From contig NC_059079.1 in the NCBI RefSeq assembly GCF_020497125.1, positions 6,975,053 to 7,039,052 on the forward strand: DNA of 64,000 nucleotides, written 5' to 3'. Numbering within the stretch: the stretch's first letter is position 1; each line of letters starts with the position of its first letter. A program made the translations under genes and the position numbers. The DNA comes from Mauremys mutica (Eukaryota > Chordata > Testudines > Geoemydidae). Below are positions 12,268 through 23,495 of the stretch, piece after piece. The notes under the pieces are model-generated. The model saw only the letters and a list, made by a program, of their open reading frames with translations, ran no database searches and had not been told where the DNA came from.

Positions 12268-12460
12268 TAATTAATGGAGATATCCTATCTCCTAGAACTG
12301 GAGGGGACCCTGAAAGGTCATGGAGTCCTGCCCCCTGCCTTCACTAACAGGACCAAGTACTAATTTTGCCCCAGATCCCTAAGTGGCCCCCTCAAGGATT
12401 GAATTCACAACCCTGGGTTTACCAGGCTAATGCTCAAACCACTGAGCTATCCCTCCCTTC
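12268..12460 (-). mobile_element. tRNA-derived SINE with CR1-like tail (copy 2)
   Basis: The minus strand starts 'gggagggatagctcagtggt' (A-box region) and has 'gtgaattcaatccttgag' at the B-box position. The CR1-like tail follows ('caggactccatgacctttca', then 'gggtcccctccagttctagg') and ends near 12268. It differs from copy 1 in the linker and tail, so the pair reflects two insertions rather than a recent duplication. Confidence 0.8.
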
Positions 12461-13004
12461 TTAAACAATAGATGCCATGCAAGTACTAGAAAACAGAAAT
12501 GAAAGAGATATTTCTGTATAGGGTCCATACCAAATTGTGTGTCTGCATTTTCATTCCTATTAGCACACCGAGAAGAAAGGAAGGGAAAATGTTCTTGGAT
12601 TCCTGAGTAGAGAGTAACTATACGTACAAAAATCTTTGCAGATCTGGCCTCTAGCTTGATTAGTTTCACTCATTCACCTAGCTGGAAATATTTAACCAGT
12701 AACAAATGCAGAATTTAGATTCAGAGACTGCTCAAAATCCTCTACCAGCAAGACACAAATGTTCAATTCTAGATGTTTATTTGTCTCATTTTGGAGAAAA
12801 AAAAGAAGCTTTGCTTAAGGTAGTTTATTGCTGAAAGCAGTGAAGAGAATACAAAATGTGTTGCCTGTTTCTTCATGCTCCTGAAAGCCAGACAGTTGTG
12901 TAGGCTAATTTCTGCCCTCAGAGAGCTATGCAGAAATGCCAGTCAAGTCAGTGACAGTTCTGTAGACAGATCTGAAAGCACAATGTGTGTGCACTTGACC
13001 AAAA
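12461..13004. other. No recognised feature
   Basis: Nothing could be supported on either strand. Confidence 0.5.
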
Positions 13005-13439
13005 CATGAATAGCTAAAAGAACAGGAGTACTCGTGGCACCTTCGAGACTAACACATTTATTTGAGCATCAGCTTTGGTGGGCTACAGCCCACTTCATCA
13101 GATGCATAGAATGGAACATAGTAAGAAGATATATAGATACATACAGAGAACATGAAAAAGTGGAAGTAGCCATAGCAACGGTAAGAGAGTAATTACTTAA
13201 GATGATTAATTAGCCTCTTACCGTTGCTATGGCTACTTCCACTTTTTCATGTTCTCTATATGTATCTATATATCTTCTTACTATGTTCCATTCTATGCAT
13301 CTGATGAAGTGGGCTGTAGCCCACCAAAGCTGATGCTCAAATAAATGTGTTAGTCTCTAAGGTGCCACGAGTACTCCTGTTCTTTTTCGGATACACATTG
13401 ACACTGCTGCTACTCTGAAACCTGTCATGAATAGCAAAA
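13005..13439 (-). mobile_element. Foldback element with 172-bp arms and long target-site duplication
   Basis: Two near-perfect inverted arms of 172 bp (13016-13187 and 13215-13386) flank a 27-bp loop. Outside the second arm lies an extra single-copy end, 'tcggatacacattgacactg' then 'ctgctactctgaaacctgt' (13387-13425). It has no partner on the other side, so the element is asymmetric. Read on the minus strand, the order is unique end, arm, loop, arm, then a tail ending in 'ttctttta'. Flanks carry a direct repeat 'catgaatagc(t)aaaa' (13005-13019 and 13426-13439) with one indel. Duplications of this length are typical of LINE-driven insertion, not of cut-and-paste transposons. The element at 36276-36487 has the same plan. 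The family is common in turtles and I cannot name it. Confidence 0.8.
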
Positions 13440-13594
13440 TCATCCATGGACTTTTGGAGAATTATTTTTGTAGGAAATTTGTACTTCTGTAGCCTGCCCT
13501 ATTTCCTATTATGGAGAACCATAAAATGTCCTTTTTGATGGAAGGTACATTTTATGAAATCTGCTTGATATTGCCTCTTATAAGTGGCCACTGT

Positions 13595-13725
13595 ACACAG
13601 AAGTGACATCTAGTGGTTAGAGTGGGAGACTGGGAGTTGGAACTTTTGGGTTCTATTCCTGCCTCTGATTTATGCACCTGGTAACCTTGGGCTAGTTACT
13701 TAGGACTGTATTGTGGCTTCAAGGA
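13595..13725 (+). mobile_element. MIR-type SINE fragment
   Basis: 'agtggttagagtgggagact', then 'tgggagttggaact', 'tgcctctgatttatgcacct', 'taaccttgggctagttactt' follows the MIR 5' half and core. Confidence 0.7.
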
Positions 13726-13846
13726 ACAGCTCTGCCCAATGGCGATACAGCCTGTTCCTCCCTCACCTGCAACACTCAACTGGTTGATGTGGGGTGGGGG
13801 ACATGAGGTCACCCCTCTGATTCTTTGGGCAGATGTGCGCACTATC

Positions 13847-13867
13847 AGAAAGAAAGAAAGAAAGAAA
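13847..13867 (+). repeat. (GAAA)n microsatellite
   Basis: Five contiguous AGAA/GAAA units. Confidence 0.9.
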
Positions 13868-14574
13868 CTTTGTCTCTAAGTGTAGATACTGCACCATATA
13901 CTCCATGGTTATCAAAGTGATGTAAATCTCTTAAATGATGACAAATAAAAAACAATGAGAGTTTTCTTTAGATTTTTTTTTTAAATAAAAAGTTGATAGC
14001 TCGGCGTATTTCTTTGATCACATTTCAGCAATGCAAGTTTCTCAAGAACATTAGGAAACATAAGCCCAGTGAAACTAACAGAATGAACAAAAAGTAGCTT
14101 TGGACCCATAGCCTGTTTATCATATGAAATCATGGCTGTGCATCTCTTTAGATATGTCCGGAGAATAACAAATGAACCTTGTAGTTTTATAAGGTGAAAG
14201 ACGTTATTACCCCTGCCAAATTTGGTGTATTAGCGTGATCATGCTAGAGTTTAAGACACGTGTCAAAGTTTTCCATATCTTGTTGTGATGCATGACAGAA
14301 TTCTAAACTGAACACATGTTTTACTGTCTTAATTAATACACTGTGTGCACTTTGACCAACCTGCTAATCCAAGAAGCACTAATAAAAACCAGGAAAGAAA
14401 CTATGTCAACACCGTATCACAGGCTACAGTAAAAAGATTTGCCTATTATTCATATTGCGCTGAGTTATGCTATGCCATTATTCAACTTCTGCAAAGATTC
14501 TATACACCCATCACTTTTACCAGGATACAGTAAATATCAAGCACAGCTATTGGGCCCAATCCTGCTTTCAGTTA
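13868..14574. other. No recognised feature
   Basis: AT-rich sequence. Nothing recognisable on either strand. Confidence 0.5.
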
Positions 14575-14725
14575 TGCCAATGCAACTTCATTGACTTGTC
14601 TCATTTTATACTTAAACGGTACTGTCCCTGTGGCATAGATTGTCCTTTTGTTCTCTGTTTGCACAGCACCTAGAACATTGGGGGGTCTAGATCCATGATT
14701 AGGGCTCCTAGGCACTCTGATGATG

Positions 14726-14740
<15 letters not shown>
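14575..14740 (+). mobile_element. MIR/L2-type 3' tail
   Basis: 'tttgttctctgtttgcacag', then 'cacctagaacattgggg' and 'agggctcctaggcactctga' form the 3' tail common to reptile MIR/L2 relics. It runs into an AT-rich trinucleotide repeat, as these tails often do. Confidence 0.7.
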
Positions 14741-14756
<16 letters not shown>

Positions 14757-14757
14757 A
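14720..14757 (+). repeat. (GAT)n/(AAT)n microsatellite
   Basis: Four GAT units followed by about eight AAT units. It probably grew from the tail of the SINE in front of it. Confidence 0.9.
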
Positions 14758-14784
14758 TAGTGGGATTGCATCCTGGTAATTGAG

Positions 14785-15560
14785 ACAAGAATGTGTTCCT
14801 CTGACAACAGTCTACATGGTGAAATGCAGTAAAGACAAGTGCACAATACTTAAGGAACTCAAATGCACAGCTACACAAAAGGGAATAACTGGCTACTACT
14901 ACTGAAAAGGATTTGGGGGTAATAGTGGATCACAGACTGAATATGATCAGTAATGTGCTGCAGCTGAGAAAAAGACTAATATCAATCTGGGGTGTATTAA
15001 CAGAAGTATTGTATGGAAGACACGGGAGGTCGTTGTCCTGCTCTACTCGACACAGGGGTGGTCTCAGCTGGAGTAGCGTGTTCAATTCAGGGCACCATGC
15101 TTTAGGAAAGGATGAGGACAAATTGGAGAGAATCCAGAGGAGAGCACAAAAAACCCCTAACCTCTGAGGAATGGTTAATAAAACTGGGCATGTTTAGTCT
15201 TGAGAAAAGACGACTGAGGAGGGACCTGATAACAGTCTTCAAATGTGCTGTTACAAAGAGGACTGTGATCACTTTTCTCTTTGTCTACCGAAGGAAGGAC
15301 AAGAAGTAACAGGCTTAATCTGGAGCAAGGGAGATTATGTTAGATATTAGGAAAAACATTTTAACTCTAAGGGGAGTTAAGCTCTGGAACAGGCTTCCGA
15401 GGGAGGTTGGAATCGCCATCACTGGAGGTTTTTAAGAACAAGTTGGACAAACACCTGTCAGAGATGGTTTAGGTTTACTTGGTTCTGCCTCATGACAGGA
15501 GGCTGGACTTAATGACTTCTCGAGGCCCCTTCCAGCCTGACATTTCTATTAATCTATGTT
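14785..15560 (+). mobile_element. CR1 LINE, 5'-truncated, frame-broken
   Basis: Decayed CR1 reverse-transcriptase C-terminus: 'GVIVDHRLN', 'ERIQRRAQK', '[20 protein letters not shown]', 'VKLWNRLPREV', spread over at least three frames with stops. It ends with the CR1 3' UTR ('aggctggacttaatgacttc', then 'ccccttccagcctgacattt', near 'attaatctatg'). The order matches the 1335-2180 copy. Confidence 0.85.
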
Positions 15561-15739
15561 AAAAGGCTCTTGTATTAAGGCTGCCAACTCATATGATTTT
15601 AGGGTGAGTTCTCCTGATATTTGATGTAAAGCCTCAGTGCCTAGAAGTCAGGTGATCACATGAGAATTTATCTATCTGAAGCACCTACATCCCAGCGCCT
15701 TCACTACTGTCGCTCGGCACCTCATGGTCTTTAATATAT
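15561..15739. other. No recognised feature
   Basis: Short unique spacer. Confidence 0.4.
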
Positions 15740-15900
15740 TTATCCACAAAACACCTCTCTGAGGCAGTGCAGTGCTAGTCTCATGTTTGGCAGCTAGGCA
15801 ACTGGGAAACTAAGTGACACATGCAGGTCATGCAAGAAGTCTGCAGCAGAACAGGGAACTGAATGCGGGTCTACTGCCATGACCAATGGACCATCTTTCA
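15740..15900 (-). mobile_element. MIR-type SINE fragment
   Basis: Reads backwards through the MIR core on the plus strand: 'ctctctgaggcagtgcagtg', 'ggaaactaagtgacacatgc', 'aacagggaactgaatgcggg'. Degenerate. Confidence 0.6.
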
Positions 15901-16613
15901 TCTTAAATAAAGTAAGTTTCCATAGTTGCAGAGACCAGTTTGAAAATGTGGCCAAAATGCACCCTGATGGCTCAGAAACCAGAAGGGCAATGAAAAGAAC
16001 CCACATTAACTATTTAAAAAAAATTAAGCAAAGTTCACAACTCTTTGAACATTCGGGATATGGCCATAAACACAGAACATGGAACACAAGAGGGATTTTC
16101 AAACATACTCACTGTTGGCCTAACAGTACTGCCACTGAAGTAAAGGAGTTTTACCACCAACTTCAACAGAGTTTTACCACCAATGCTTTGGATAATCCCC
16201 CCAGACATTTTCAAAGTACAAATATTTTGATATTATCAAGTATAATTATGAATTACTGTATCTAGAAAGGAACTTGGTACACATGACTAATTAGTTTCTC
16301 ATAAAAATAATAGATGATTGACTCCTGGTCCTGATTGGGGATTATATTCTGATTGATAAATAAAAGATAATAACTAATAAAAATGAATGCTTTTACATAA
16401 CACCTTTCACCTGAAAAACTCAAGTGACTAACAAACATTAAGGGGCCATTAAAGGGTTTGCTGTCTGCTGTGTGACTCAGAAGCAGCAGGATAATATCAC
16501 TACTGTGAGTAGAGCAAGGCGGGAAAAGATTTTCCTGTTCCATCAATATTTTTGAGAGTTCAAATTTGTTTTCCCTTCTTGACTCAGGACAAAAAGTGAA
16601 AAGCTGAAAATGA
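15901..16613. other. No recognised feature
   Basis: AT-rich unique DNA. The minus ORF at 16262-16678 overlaps the next transposon and shows no family features. Confidence 0.5.
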
Positions 16614-17258
16614 TTCATGAATAAGGCTGCGAGTCTGTCATGGAGGTCACAGATTCTGTGACTTTCTGGGACCTCCATGTCTTCTGCAGCAGCAGGTTCG
16701 ACTAATACCAGAGCTGCCTAAGCACCTCGGGTAGCCTCCGGGCCAGCCACACTGGCTGCTGCTGGAGCAGTCTCAGGCCACTATGTGCCCGCCCTCCGCA
16801 GCAGCAGTGATGGTCCTGGGACGCGTTCTGCCACTCCCCCACCCCCCGGAGCACCAGTGGTGGTCCGGGAAGGTGTGCTGCTGTCCCCATCAGCAGCGAC
16901 AATGGTCCTGGGCCACACACTGGCACCCCCGCCCCCTGGAGCACTAGTGGTGGTCCCGTGCCACAGGCCACCACCACCCCCAGCACCAGCAGCGATCCCG
17001 GGCTACCCCCCCCAGCACCCGTAGTGCCCCCGGGCCACCTCCTGCCCCAAAGCACCCGCGGCTCCCTGGAGCCCCCCCTCCAGAGTACCCACAGAGCCAC
17101 CCCTCCAGAGCTCCACCCACAGAGAACCCAGGATTTAGTCAGGGGTATAGAGTACAAGTCATGGACAGGCCATGGGCCATGAATTTGTTTATTGCCTGTG
17201 ACCTGTCCACAACTTTTACTAAAAATACCCGTGACTAAATCTTAGCCTTATTCATGAA
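16614..17258. mobile_element. hAT-type non-autonomous element with C-rich array
   Basis: Perfect 8-bp duplication ttcatgaa at 16614-16621 and 17251-17258. The element between them (16622-17250, 629 bp) starts taaggct and ends agcctta, an exact short inverted repeat. Subterminal parts are also complementary: 'gtcatggaggtcacagattc' on the left, 'gtcatggacaggccatg' and 'cctgtgacctgtccacaa' on the right. An 8-bp duplication points to hAT. The centre (about 16740-17140) is a C-rich, imperfect array with repeated 'accagtggtggtcc' and 'cagcag' motifs. Proline-rich ORFs on both strands come from this array and are not genes. No transposase is encoded. Confidence 0.8.
16740..17140. repeat. C-rich degenerate minisatellite inside the hAT
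   Basis: Variants of 'gagcaccagtggtggtcc' recur with C-rich spacers of uneven length, so no single period is clean. The plus strand is C-rich, so the minus strand is a G-rich candidate for quadruplex formation. Confidence 0.6.
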
Positions 17259-17344
17259 CTGAAAAACTGATTTTTTCTTTTAGTTTGGATCAATGGAAAT
17301 GTTTTGTTTAGATTATTTCAAAACGTTTTTTTCCTTGTCCAATA

Positions 17345-18040
17345 GAAGTTGTGGGGGCAAGCAAGTTAATTAGTTTTAAGAGAAAGCTGGACCAATTTAT
17401 GAGTGGCATTGTATGACAGGGTTGTTTGTGATGGGAGGGGGCATCCCTCGGTGTTCCTTCTAGTTTATGTCTTATGTATCTAAAATTTTCATGATTCAGG
17501 GCTTCAGCCAGTCTCCTGCAAGGGTCAGGAAGGGATCCCCCCAAGTATTCTCTCTCTCCTATTGGTCTCTTACATGAGTAGCTTCAGGAATGGCCATGGG
17601 GGGAGATGGGACATTGGATGGGGATGGCCAGTGTTCTGAGATGGCACAGAGTATTCGCTCCCTCGGGTGCTTGACTGGCCGTTTCTTGCTCACATGCTCA
17701 CAGTCTAACTGATTGCCATATATGGAGCCAGGAATTCTTTTTCCCCCAGGCCAGACTGGCAGTGACTCTGCAGGTTTTTCACCTTCTTCTGCAATGTGGG
17801 GTATGGATCACTTGCCAAGGACATCTAGGTATATCTCACTCAATCAATTAGGTCACAGTGGGGCCTTGGTCACTGGTATATATCAGTCTCTCCTATTCTC
17901 TGCTTGTGACACTTGATTGTTTAGTCTCCTCTGGACTGTAATACTTTGGTCTAATTTTGGTTGTTGGGTTTAGTGTGCGGGTGCTGGAGGTCAGACTACA
18001 TGCTCTGGTGGTCCCTTCTGGCCTTTAATTCTCTGACTAT
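17345..18040 (+). mobile_element. CR1 LINE 3' end with long 3' UTR
   Basis: Begins in decayed coding sequence ('agagaaagctggaccaattt'). A roughly 600-bp 3' UTR follows: 'gccagtctcctgcaagggtc', 'cttacatgagtagcttcagg', 'tgctggaggtcagactacat', ending 'gtggtcccttctggccttta'. The long UTR marks a CR1 subfamily different from the other copies here. Confidence 0.75.
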
Positions 18041-18059
18041 TAATTTCTTTCTTTTTATT

Positions 18060-18301
18060 TCTTTGGTTTTATCCTTTTTCAGTCTCATTAGCTTAAATTT
18101 CTAATCCAAAAGTCATTTTGAACTGGAAAAGAAACATTTTTCATTTTAAAAGTTCTGAAACTGTTTTCCTTGATGTTGTTTTTCCCTTGACTTGGGCATT
18201 CACATCAAACTTGATTCTGTTTCATGAATTTCAGTTTAGACCAATCAGCATTTTTCAACAATAAAACAATTCACTGAAAAATTCCCGACCAGATCTAATT
18301 G
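18060..18301. mobile_element. AT-rich MITE, fragment
   Basis: AT-rich with many TTTC/GAAA steps, ending 'attcccgaccagatctaatt'. That matches the right end of the element at 51819-52058 ('ttctgaccagctct'). The left end is not clear. Confidence 0.5.
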
Positions 18302-18370
18302 CGAGTCATCCTGATGAAGTTGGTGGGACCACTCAGAGTAAACATGATTCCTAGCAGTCTGTGTTTTCCA

Positions 18371-18470
18371 AAGCTAAATCAGGGCTTGATCCAATAAAGC
18401 ACAGACACATCTTTAAGCACATGTGCGCTTGGGATTATGTGCAATGGAGGTATGCACATGCTTAAAGTCT
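18371..18470. repeat. Small foldback repeat
   Basis: Arms 'ctttaagcacatgtgc' (18411-18426) and 'gcacatgcttaaag' (18454-18467) are complementary. In front lies 'agggcttgatccaataaagc'. Fragments of the same family are at 4045-4095 and 32978-33052. Confidence 0.65.
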
Positions 18471-19184
18471 CACTTCCTTACTTTTAAATCAAGAAAGCAA
18501 TACCATCCAATCAAAATCCCACATAACTATTTCAATGGGACTACTCACGAGAGAACAGCAAACAAGATTTGGCCAGGAACTTCATATTTCATTTCATAAA
18601 AAAAAAGAACTCCTTAAGAACAATACTTAAGTAAGAATCTCCAAGTCACTCAGGAGACATTTGGAAGCTGATGTTTACACTGAACTAGTTAATAACTGGC
18701 TGCATTTTGTAGTCACTCGAATATTTGTTGAAAAGCAATAATTAAAGCTTGTTATCTAACAAGTCAGAAGGAAATCAAGCCAATATTCCTTCTTGTTTGA
18801 GGGCACTCATGGATGCATCACGGTGATATCACAAAGTTATCTGAAAAGAAAAAAATATCTGGGGAGAAGGAAGAAGGAAACAGTGGACGAAGAAGTATTT
18901 AATATTTAATCAGGAAGTGGACACAAGTTGCAGTAACTTACTTAGGTTACATACTGCAGTGAGATAGAGGATCAGATAGTTTTGTTGCCCCTTTATGATG
19001 CTCTGGAGGTGACATGGCCTCAGTAGAGGGGGAATTTCCAGGTGGTGCAGGGTCAGGGTAGCAGCTCTATATCCCCATCTTGCAGTTCCTTAGTGCAGGG
19101 AGCCTGAAGGAGGCATGGGCTGGAAAGGCAGACATCATAGGGCCCTGTGGGTCTAGCACCCAAAAGCTGGCATCTTCATTCTGT
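18471..19184. other. No recognised feature
   Basis: Nothing could be supported. Confidence 0.5.
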
Positions 19185-19700
19185 AACCAGCTTGCGATCC
19201 ACTGCTCATGACCCGCTGTGGACACAAGACCAGAGGAAGTCCCGCCTCAAAGATCTCTGACAGACACCAGCCCCATGGCTCCTGATTGGCTCCCCGCCCT
19301 ATATAAACCTACGGGGTATTCCAGGAAGTGTCTAGGCAACAGTGTGGATTCCCTGTAGCTGCCACAACCATTCCTTGCTCCTGACCTCCTGGCTTTGACC
19401 TCGGCTTGATTTGTACTTCACCTTGTGACTCACATCCTGAAATCTGACCCTTGGTATCGGCCCTGGCCTGGAACCTGACTACGTACTCCTCTGCTACTCC
19501 CTGCCTCAGGTTTGTCCCTGCTCCGACCCTTGTCCTGACTGCCTGTGTTGGGTACCTGACAGGCCTGGCTCAAGCCTCTCTGTTCCTGGCTGCTGGAACA
19601 GCTCGTTGGAGTCACAGGTAACTGGCCACAAGTCAGAGAAGTCCCAAGGCTACTCTCTAACTAATGCTGGGGTCTAGACAGGGCTCCAGGCAATCTGACA
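19185..19700 (+). mobile_element. Probable LTR or retroelement promoter fragment
   Basis: An inverted CCAAT box (gattgg, 19284-19289) lies about 25 bases before a TATA box (ctatataaac, about 19309-19318). A pyrimidine-rich tract with repeated 'cctgac', 'tgacct' and 'ctggc' words follows (19370-19560). A TATA box in front of a CT/GAC-rich leader is typical of several reptile LTRs. I could not find matching termini or a flanking duplication, so the ends are approximate. Confidence 0.4.
19309..19318 (+). promoter_or_regulatory. TATA box of the LTR-like block
   Basis: ctatataaac, with an inverted CCAAT box about 20 bases upstream. Sequence match only. Confidence 0.4.
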
Positions 19701-20884
19701 ACAGGGGAAACGCAAACCATAAAGCCACCATTACCCGCTCTCCATTTCCTGTGTTAAGCATAGATTGGCTGGAACAGAAAACGGAGCCCACAATGTCCAT
19801 CAGTGGCTATGCATCCCTTTAGCATTCACTACACTAAACAGAGAGACGGATGGAATATTTTATACAAACAAAACCCCAATGATGGAAATTTCAATCTCAA
19901 AGCCACCGTATGGAAGAAAGTCATCTGTCCACAATTTACCTGTTAGACTTCAAAAGTGTCTTGGTCTCCTAAAAAGAAAAGCAACCTTCTCTTTAATGAA
20001 GCTAAGTACTATATTTCAGCACTGTGTGTTGTGAAAAGGAAACAATTTGGATTCATTTACTGAAATGTACCTTTCAGATGCAGTTAAGCAGAATTAAAAG
20101 TTTGTACAAATGGACAGCTTTCTGTTTTCCATCACTACATTGTCTTGAAGGAAAGGATAACAGACTAACTGGCTTAAATTCCAGCCCAACTGATAAGGTT
20201 CACTATATGTGGGCACGATTAGGGTAGTTTATTGCACATTGTCACTCTTCATTCATCACTGGCTTAAAGTTTTTAGGCTGAAATAGCTGTCACTTCGAAA
20301 AGAAATGGATGTTTGTAATGTTACTGCATTCATCTGGGGTTGAACATTCACCAACGGGCTATCAAGGAAATGCCATTCCCATTTACAGTGGGATTTTATT
20401 TCATTTTCAGCCAGTAACAGACCTGCAGTTCCATGGCTACATTAGAAACACTTAGTCCTTTCCTTCTTCTCTGACCAAGTCTCCTCCCCGCTTCTTAAAA
20501 TTTTCTACATTTGCTCCCATTTTTCATTCTGCATGAAGCTGAAGCTTCTAGTCACCTTCAATGCACTCCACACCTCCACCCCATTAACATCTCTTGCTCA
20601 AGGCTCAGTGAGGCTGTTAATCACTGATTTGCCCCTCACTGTCATTCTGCTCTATCCAGTCCTTCCTTCTCGCCATCTCATTTGTCCCTTTCACTTCCTC
20701 CAGACTCTCTGCCTTCTTCCAAATTATCTCAGCACCTGAAATAGTCCCCCATTCACCAACCTCCCTGCCTCTTTACCTGTAAGGAATTTCTAAAGACCCT
20801 TCTATTCTATAAAGTGCTCAAATGACAATGTCAACAACCAACGATATATATAGTCTCTACTGTCTTGTAGTATTTTTTGCTTAT
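19701..20884. other. No gene; pyrimidine-rich strand at 20450-20800
   Basis: The CT-rich strand at 20450-20800 could be a very old LINE read backwards, but no family motif survives. The ORFs at 19765-20227 look like chance frames. Confidence 0.4.
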
Positions 20885-20965
20885 GGTTTTAGAGTCTAAA
20901 CCCTTAAGGGCAAGGACCTGGTCTGTTTGTCATTCAAACGCCTACAGTATAGTGCCATGTACATT
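20885..20965 (+). mobile_element. MIR/L2-type 3' tail
   Basis: 'gagtctaaacccttaagggc', then 'aaggacctggtctgtttgtc', 'cctacagtatagtgccatg' is the same tail as at 7318-7392 and 14586-14720. Confidence 0.6.
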
Positions 20966-21179
20966 TATTTATTCTTTCAATGTATTGCCCTAAACATATA
21001 ATCAGTAATTAACTATCTCTATTAGAAGAGGAAACTAAGTTGACAGTGTCAATGGAAACAGTAAAACTCTCCCCATCCTACTGAAGCTGTGACCCATACA
21101 GTGCAATCCATCCATGCCCCCGCTCCCCCGAAACTCCCCCCCCTTTCCCTGCTCCCCATCCCTGCTAAGGTAGCTGAAC

Positions 21180-21480
21180 TGCTCAACATTTTTTCATCAA
21201 AAATGTAGTTTTGTGGAATCAAAATGTTTCATGCAAAGCAACAAATTTAAAACAAAATGAAGATTTCTGAAAATTGAAATGAAAGCATTTGGTTTCATTT
21301 CTAATTACAATTTTCATTTCATTTTTGACAACCAGCATTGCCATTAGAAAGGGACATTTTAATTTTGTTTAAGTTTTTTTGTTTAAAAAATAATCAAAAT
21401 TAGCCATGACACATTTTGGAATGAGACTGTTACATTTGTAATTTTTTTGATGGAAATAAAATTATATTTGTCAACCCCAA
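21180..21480. mobile_element. AT-rich MITE-like repeat
   Basis: Dense TTTCAT/ATGAAA and AAAATT words, as in the elements at 24485, 51819 and 61170. Termini are not clear. Confidence 0.4.
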
Positions 21481-23264
21481 CATATGAAATAGTTTGGCTT
21501 TGTAACAAATCTTGGCTTTGTCAGAGAAGCAGGGGTAGGTGAATTCCAGATCTAGAAACCTTCTACCAGAACACCCTGATGTTATACAAATCTAGAGAAT
21601 ATCAGTTTGTCTGTTACAGCTGGTCCCAGCTCTCAGGACAGAATAAAATGAGAGAGATAATCTCTAAAATAAATAATAATAATGTATGACAGTAAATGAT
21701 GACTCATCTTTATTAGACTATTTCAGATGGTGGCTACAGCCCCAGAGCAGACTAGAAATACTGTATGACTTAAGGCCTTAGTGGAACCATTAATTATGGA
21801 TTTCCTGGCTTTTATAGGTTGAATTCAGACCTTTGATGTTCCTTTAACATTGTTCTCATTTGTTCATTTCCTTTGTTTCTGTATTGGAAGCTTAAAAAAA
21901 CACCCTAAGATTTCCATGGACATGTAGGAGATGGACTTTTAATCCACAGTCCATAAAAGCCCTGCAATTCATGGCTCATAAAGTCCTCTAATCCATGGTC
22001 AATAAAGCTTTGGAAAAGAGCTCTGAAACATAGTGATTTCATAGTTCAGCGGGGTTCAAACAAGAACTTTTAATCTGGTTTAAATTTGCATGCGTGCTCC
22101 CCCACTCACACATTTGGCTTTGAAACTCAACTGAAAATATTGAGGTTTGAAGGCTTTGGATGGAAACCTACTGAGTTTTACACGGTCTTCATGTGAAATA
22201 AAAATGACCCAGGTTCCCCTTCCCGCCCCAACTTATCCCAGGTTTCTGCACCTTTTCCTCTTGCCAAATTTCCAGTGTATAACTTAACCTGATAATAGGA
22301 AAGCTAGGAAACAGCCATGAACTGGAAGAACATTCTTGGTATACTGGGCCAGAGCCCAGGATGGTGTAAAATCAGCATAGCTCAGATGGGGATCTAGCCC
22401 ATTTAATTTATCTTCAGTTAAGGGGTCAGGTTGGCCTCAGAATTATTCTATTGCACCCGTTCAGGGACTAATCATACTACAGACTCTAATAACTTACAGT
22501 CTTGTGTTCTACTATGGCCAATGGGAATGGAACCATTTAAAAAATAACACCCTGTACAATGCATAGCGCTAGCCCCAACGTGCAGTTGATGCTGATGAAA
22601 CAGAACTGCCAAAAGCACAATATGCAGCAGCTGTTTTGTACATTTCAATACCACATCCATTTTATTGGGAAACCAAAGCTTCCCATGAGCCTCTGATTTT
22701 GGATTAACAGTTTGTAATTTTTTTTGAAGCGGAAGTTGCTTTAGAATTGTAACAGCACCAAAAACATCTGAAAGCACTAAAGCAGATTTTTTTCCCCCTT
22801 CTCCATTTTAGGTCTTTGGTCTCCCACCCAACCCCACATATGCCTCCTTAGAAACACTGCCGCAAAGCAAATGTTATGCAAAGTCTTGTTCATCATAGGC
22901 TCCGTGAGCCAGAAAACTGACATTTTACCATCTCCTCAGTCCTCATCGAATGGAAAGGAATAAAAGTTTCAGATTCAGATGAGATCCTGTAGGGGTAGTA
23001 AAAAGCATCGTTGCAACACTAAGCTGGGGAACCATCCTTTTCAAAACCATTTTTGGAAGCATTTTGTTATAAACAAAAAAAATGAACAGCCAATTCCATC
23101 CAGCCGTTTGAACTCATAGCTACGTAGCATAGCAGGTATCTTGGCCCCTTAGCCTAAATTTATAGATAATTCAGGAAATGTGGCTTACACCCATGCTCCA
23201 ACCAGATCTGAGCCTTTAACACACCCTTTTGTCCCACGTGATGTTGAGCTGGGACAGGCGGTCC
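21481..23264. other. No recognised feature
   Basis: Read on both strands without finding an exon, RNA gene or repeat with a supportable boundary. Confidence 0.5.
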
Positions 23265-23495
23265 TATGGAATGCTGGGACACTGGAGGACTTGGTACCCT
23301 TCAAATAGAAAACAAAGAGGTTGCCCTCCTCTGGGATAACTCAGATCACAAAAGCCAGGACTGAGTGCATGAGAGCTGGGGACAAAGTGGCTCCATCTGT
23401 GGAACAAACTTCCAGATGAGACCAGGAAAATCCAGACTCTGACCATCTTTAAGAGACACTGCAAAACCTCCCTCTTCTAAAGAGCCTTTTCACCA
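23265..23495 (+). mobile_element. LINE fragment, L2/CR1-like C-terminus
   Basis: One frame reads 'HLWNKLPDETRKIQTLTIF' followed by 'KRHCKTSLF' and a stop. This is the terminal 'WN.LP....R....L..FK..LKT.LF' pattern of L2/CR1-clade reverse transcriptase proteins. Only the last ~75 codons are visible, so the clade is uncertain. Confidence 0.7.

Noticed and set aside
12400..12460. tRNA gene on the minus strand
   Set aside because: Only A- and B-box-like segments are present, the cloverleaf is not intact, and the sequence continues into a CR1-like tail. It is a SINE head.
13016..13386. Long hairpin as a microRNA precursor
   Set aside because: Arms of 172 bp are far longer than a typical pre-miRNA, and the sequence belongs to a dispersed element. 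Small-RNA production is possible but not shown.
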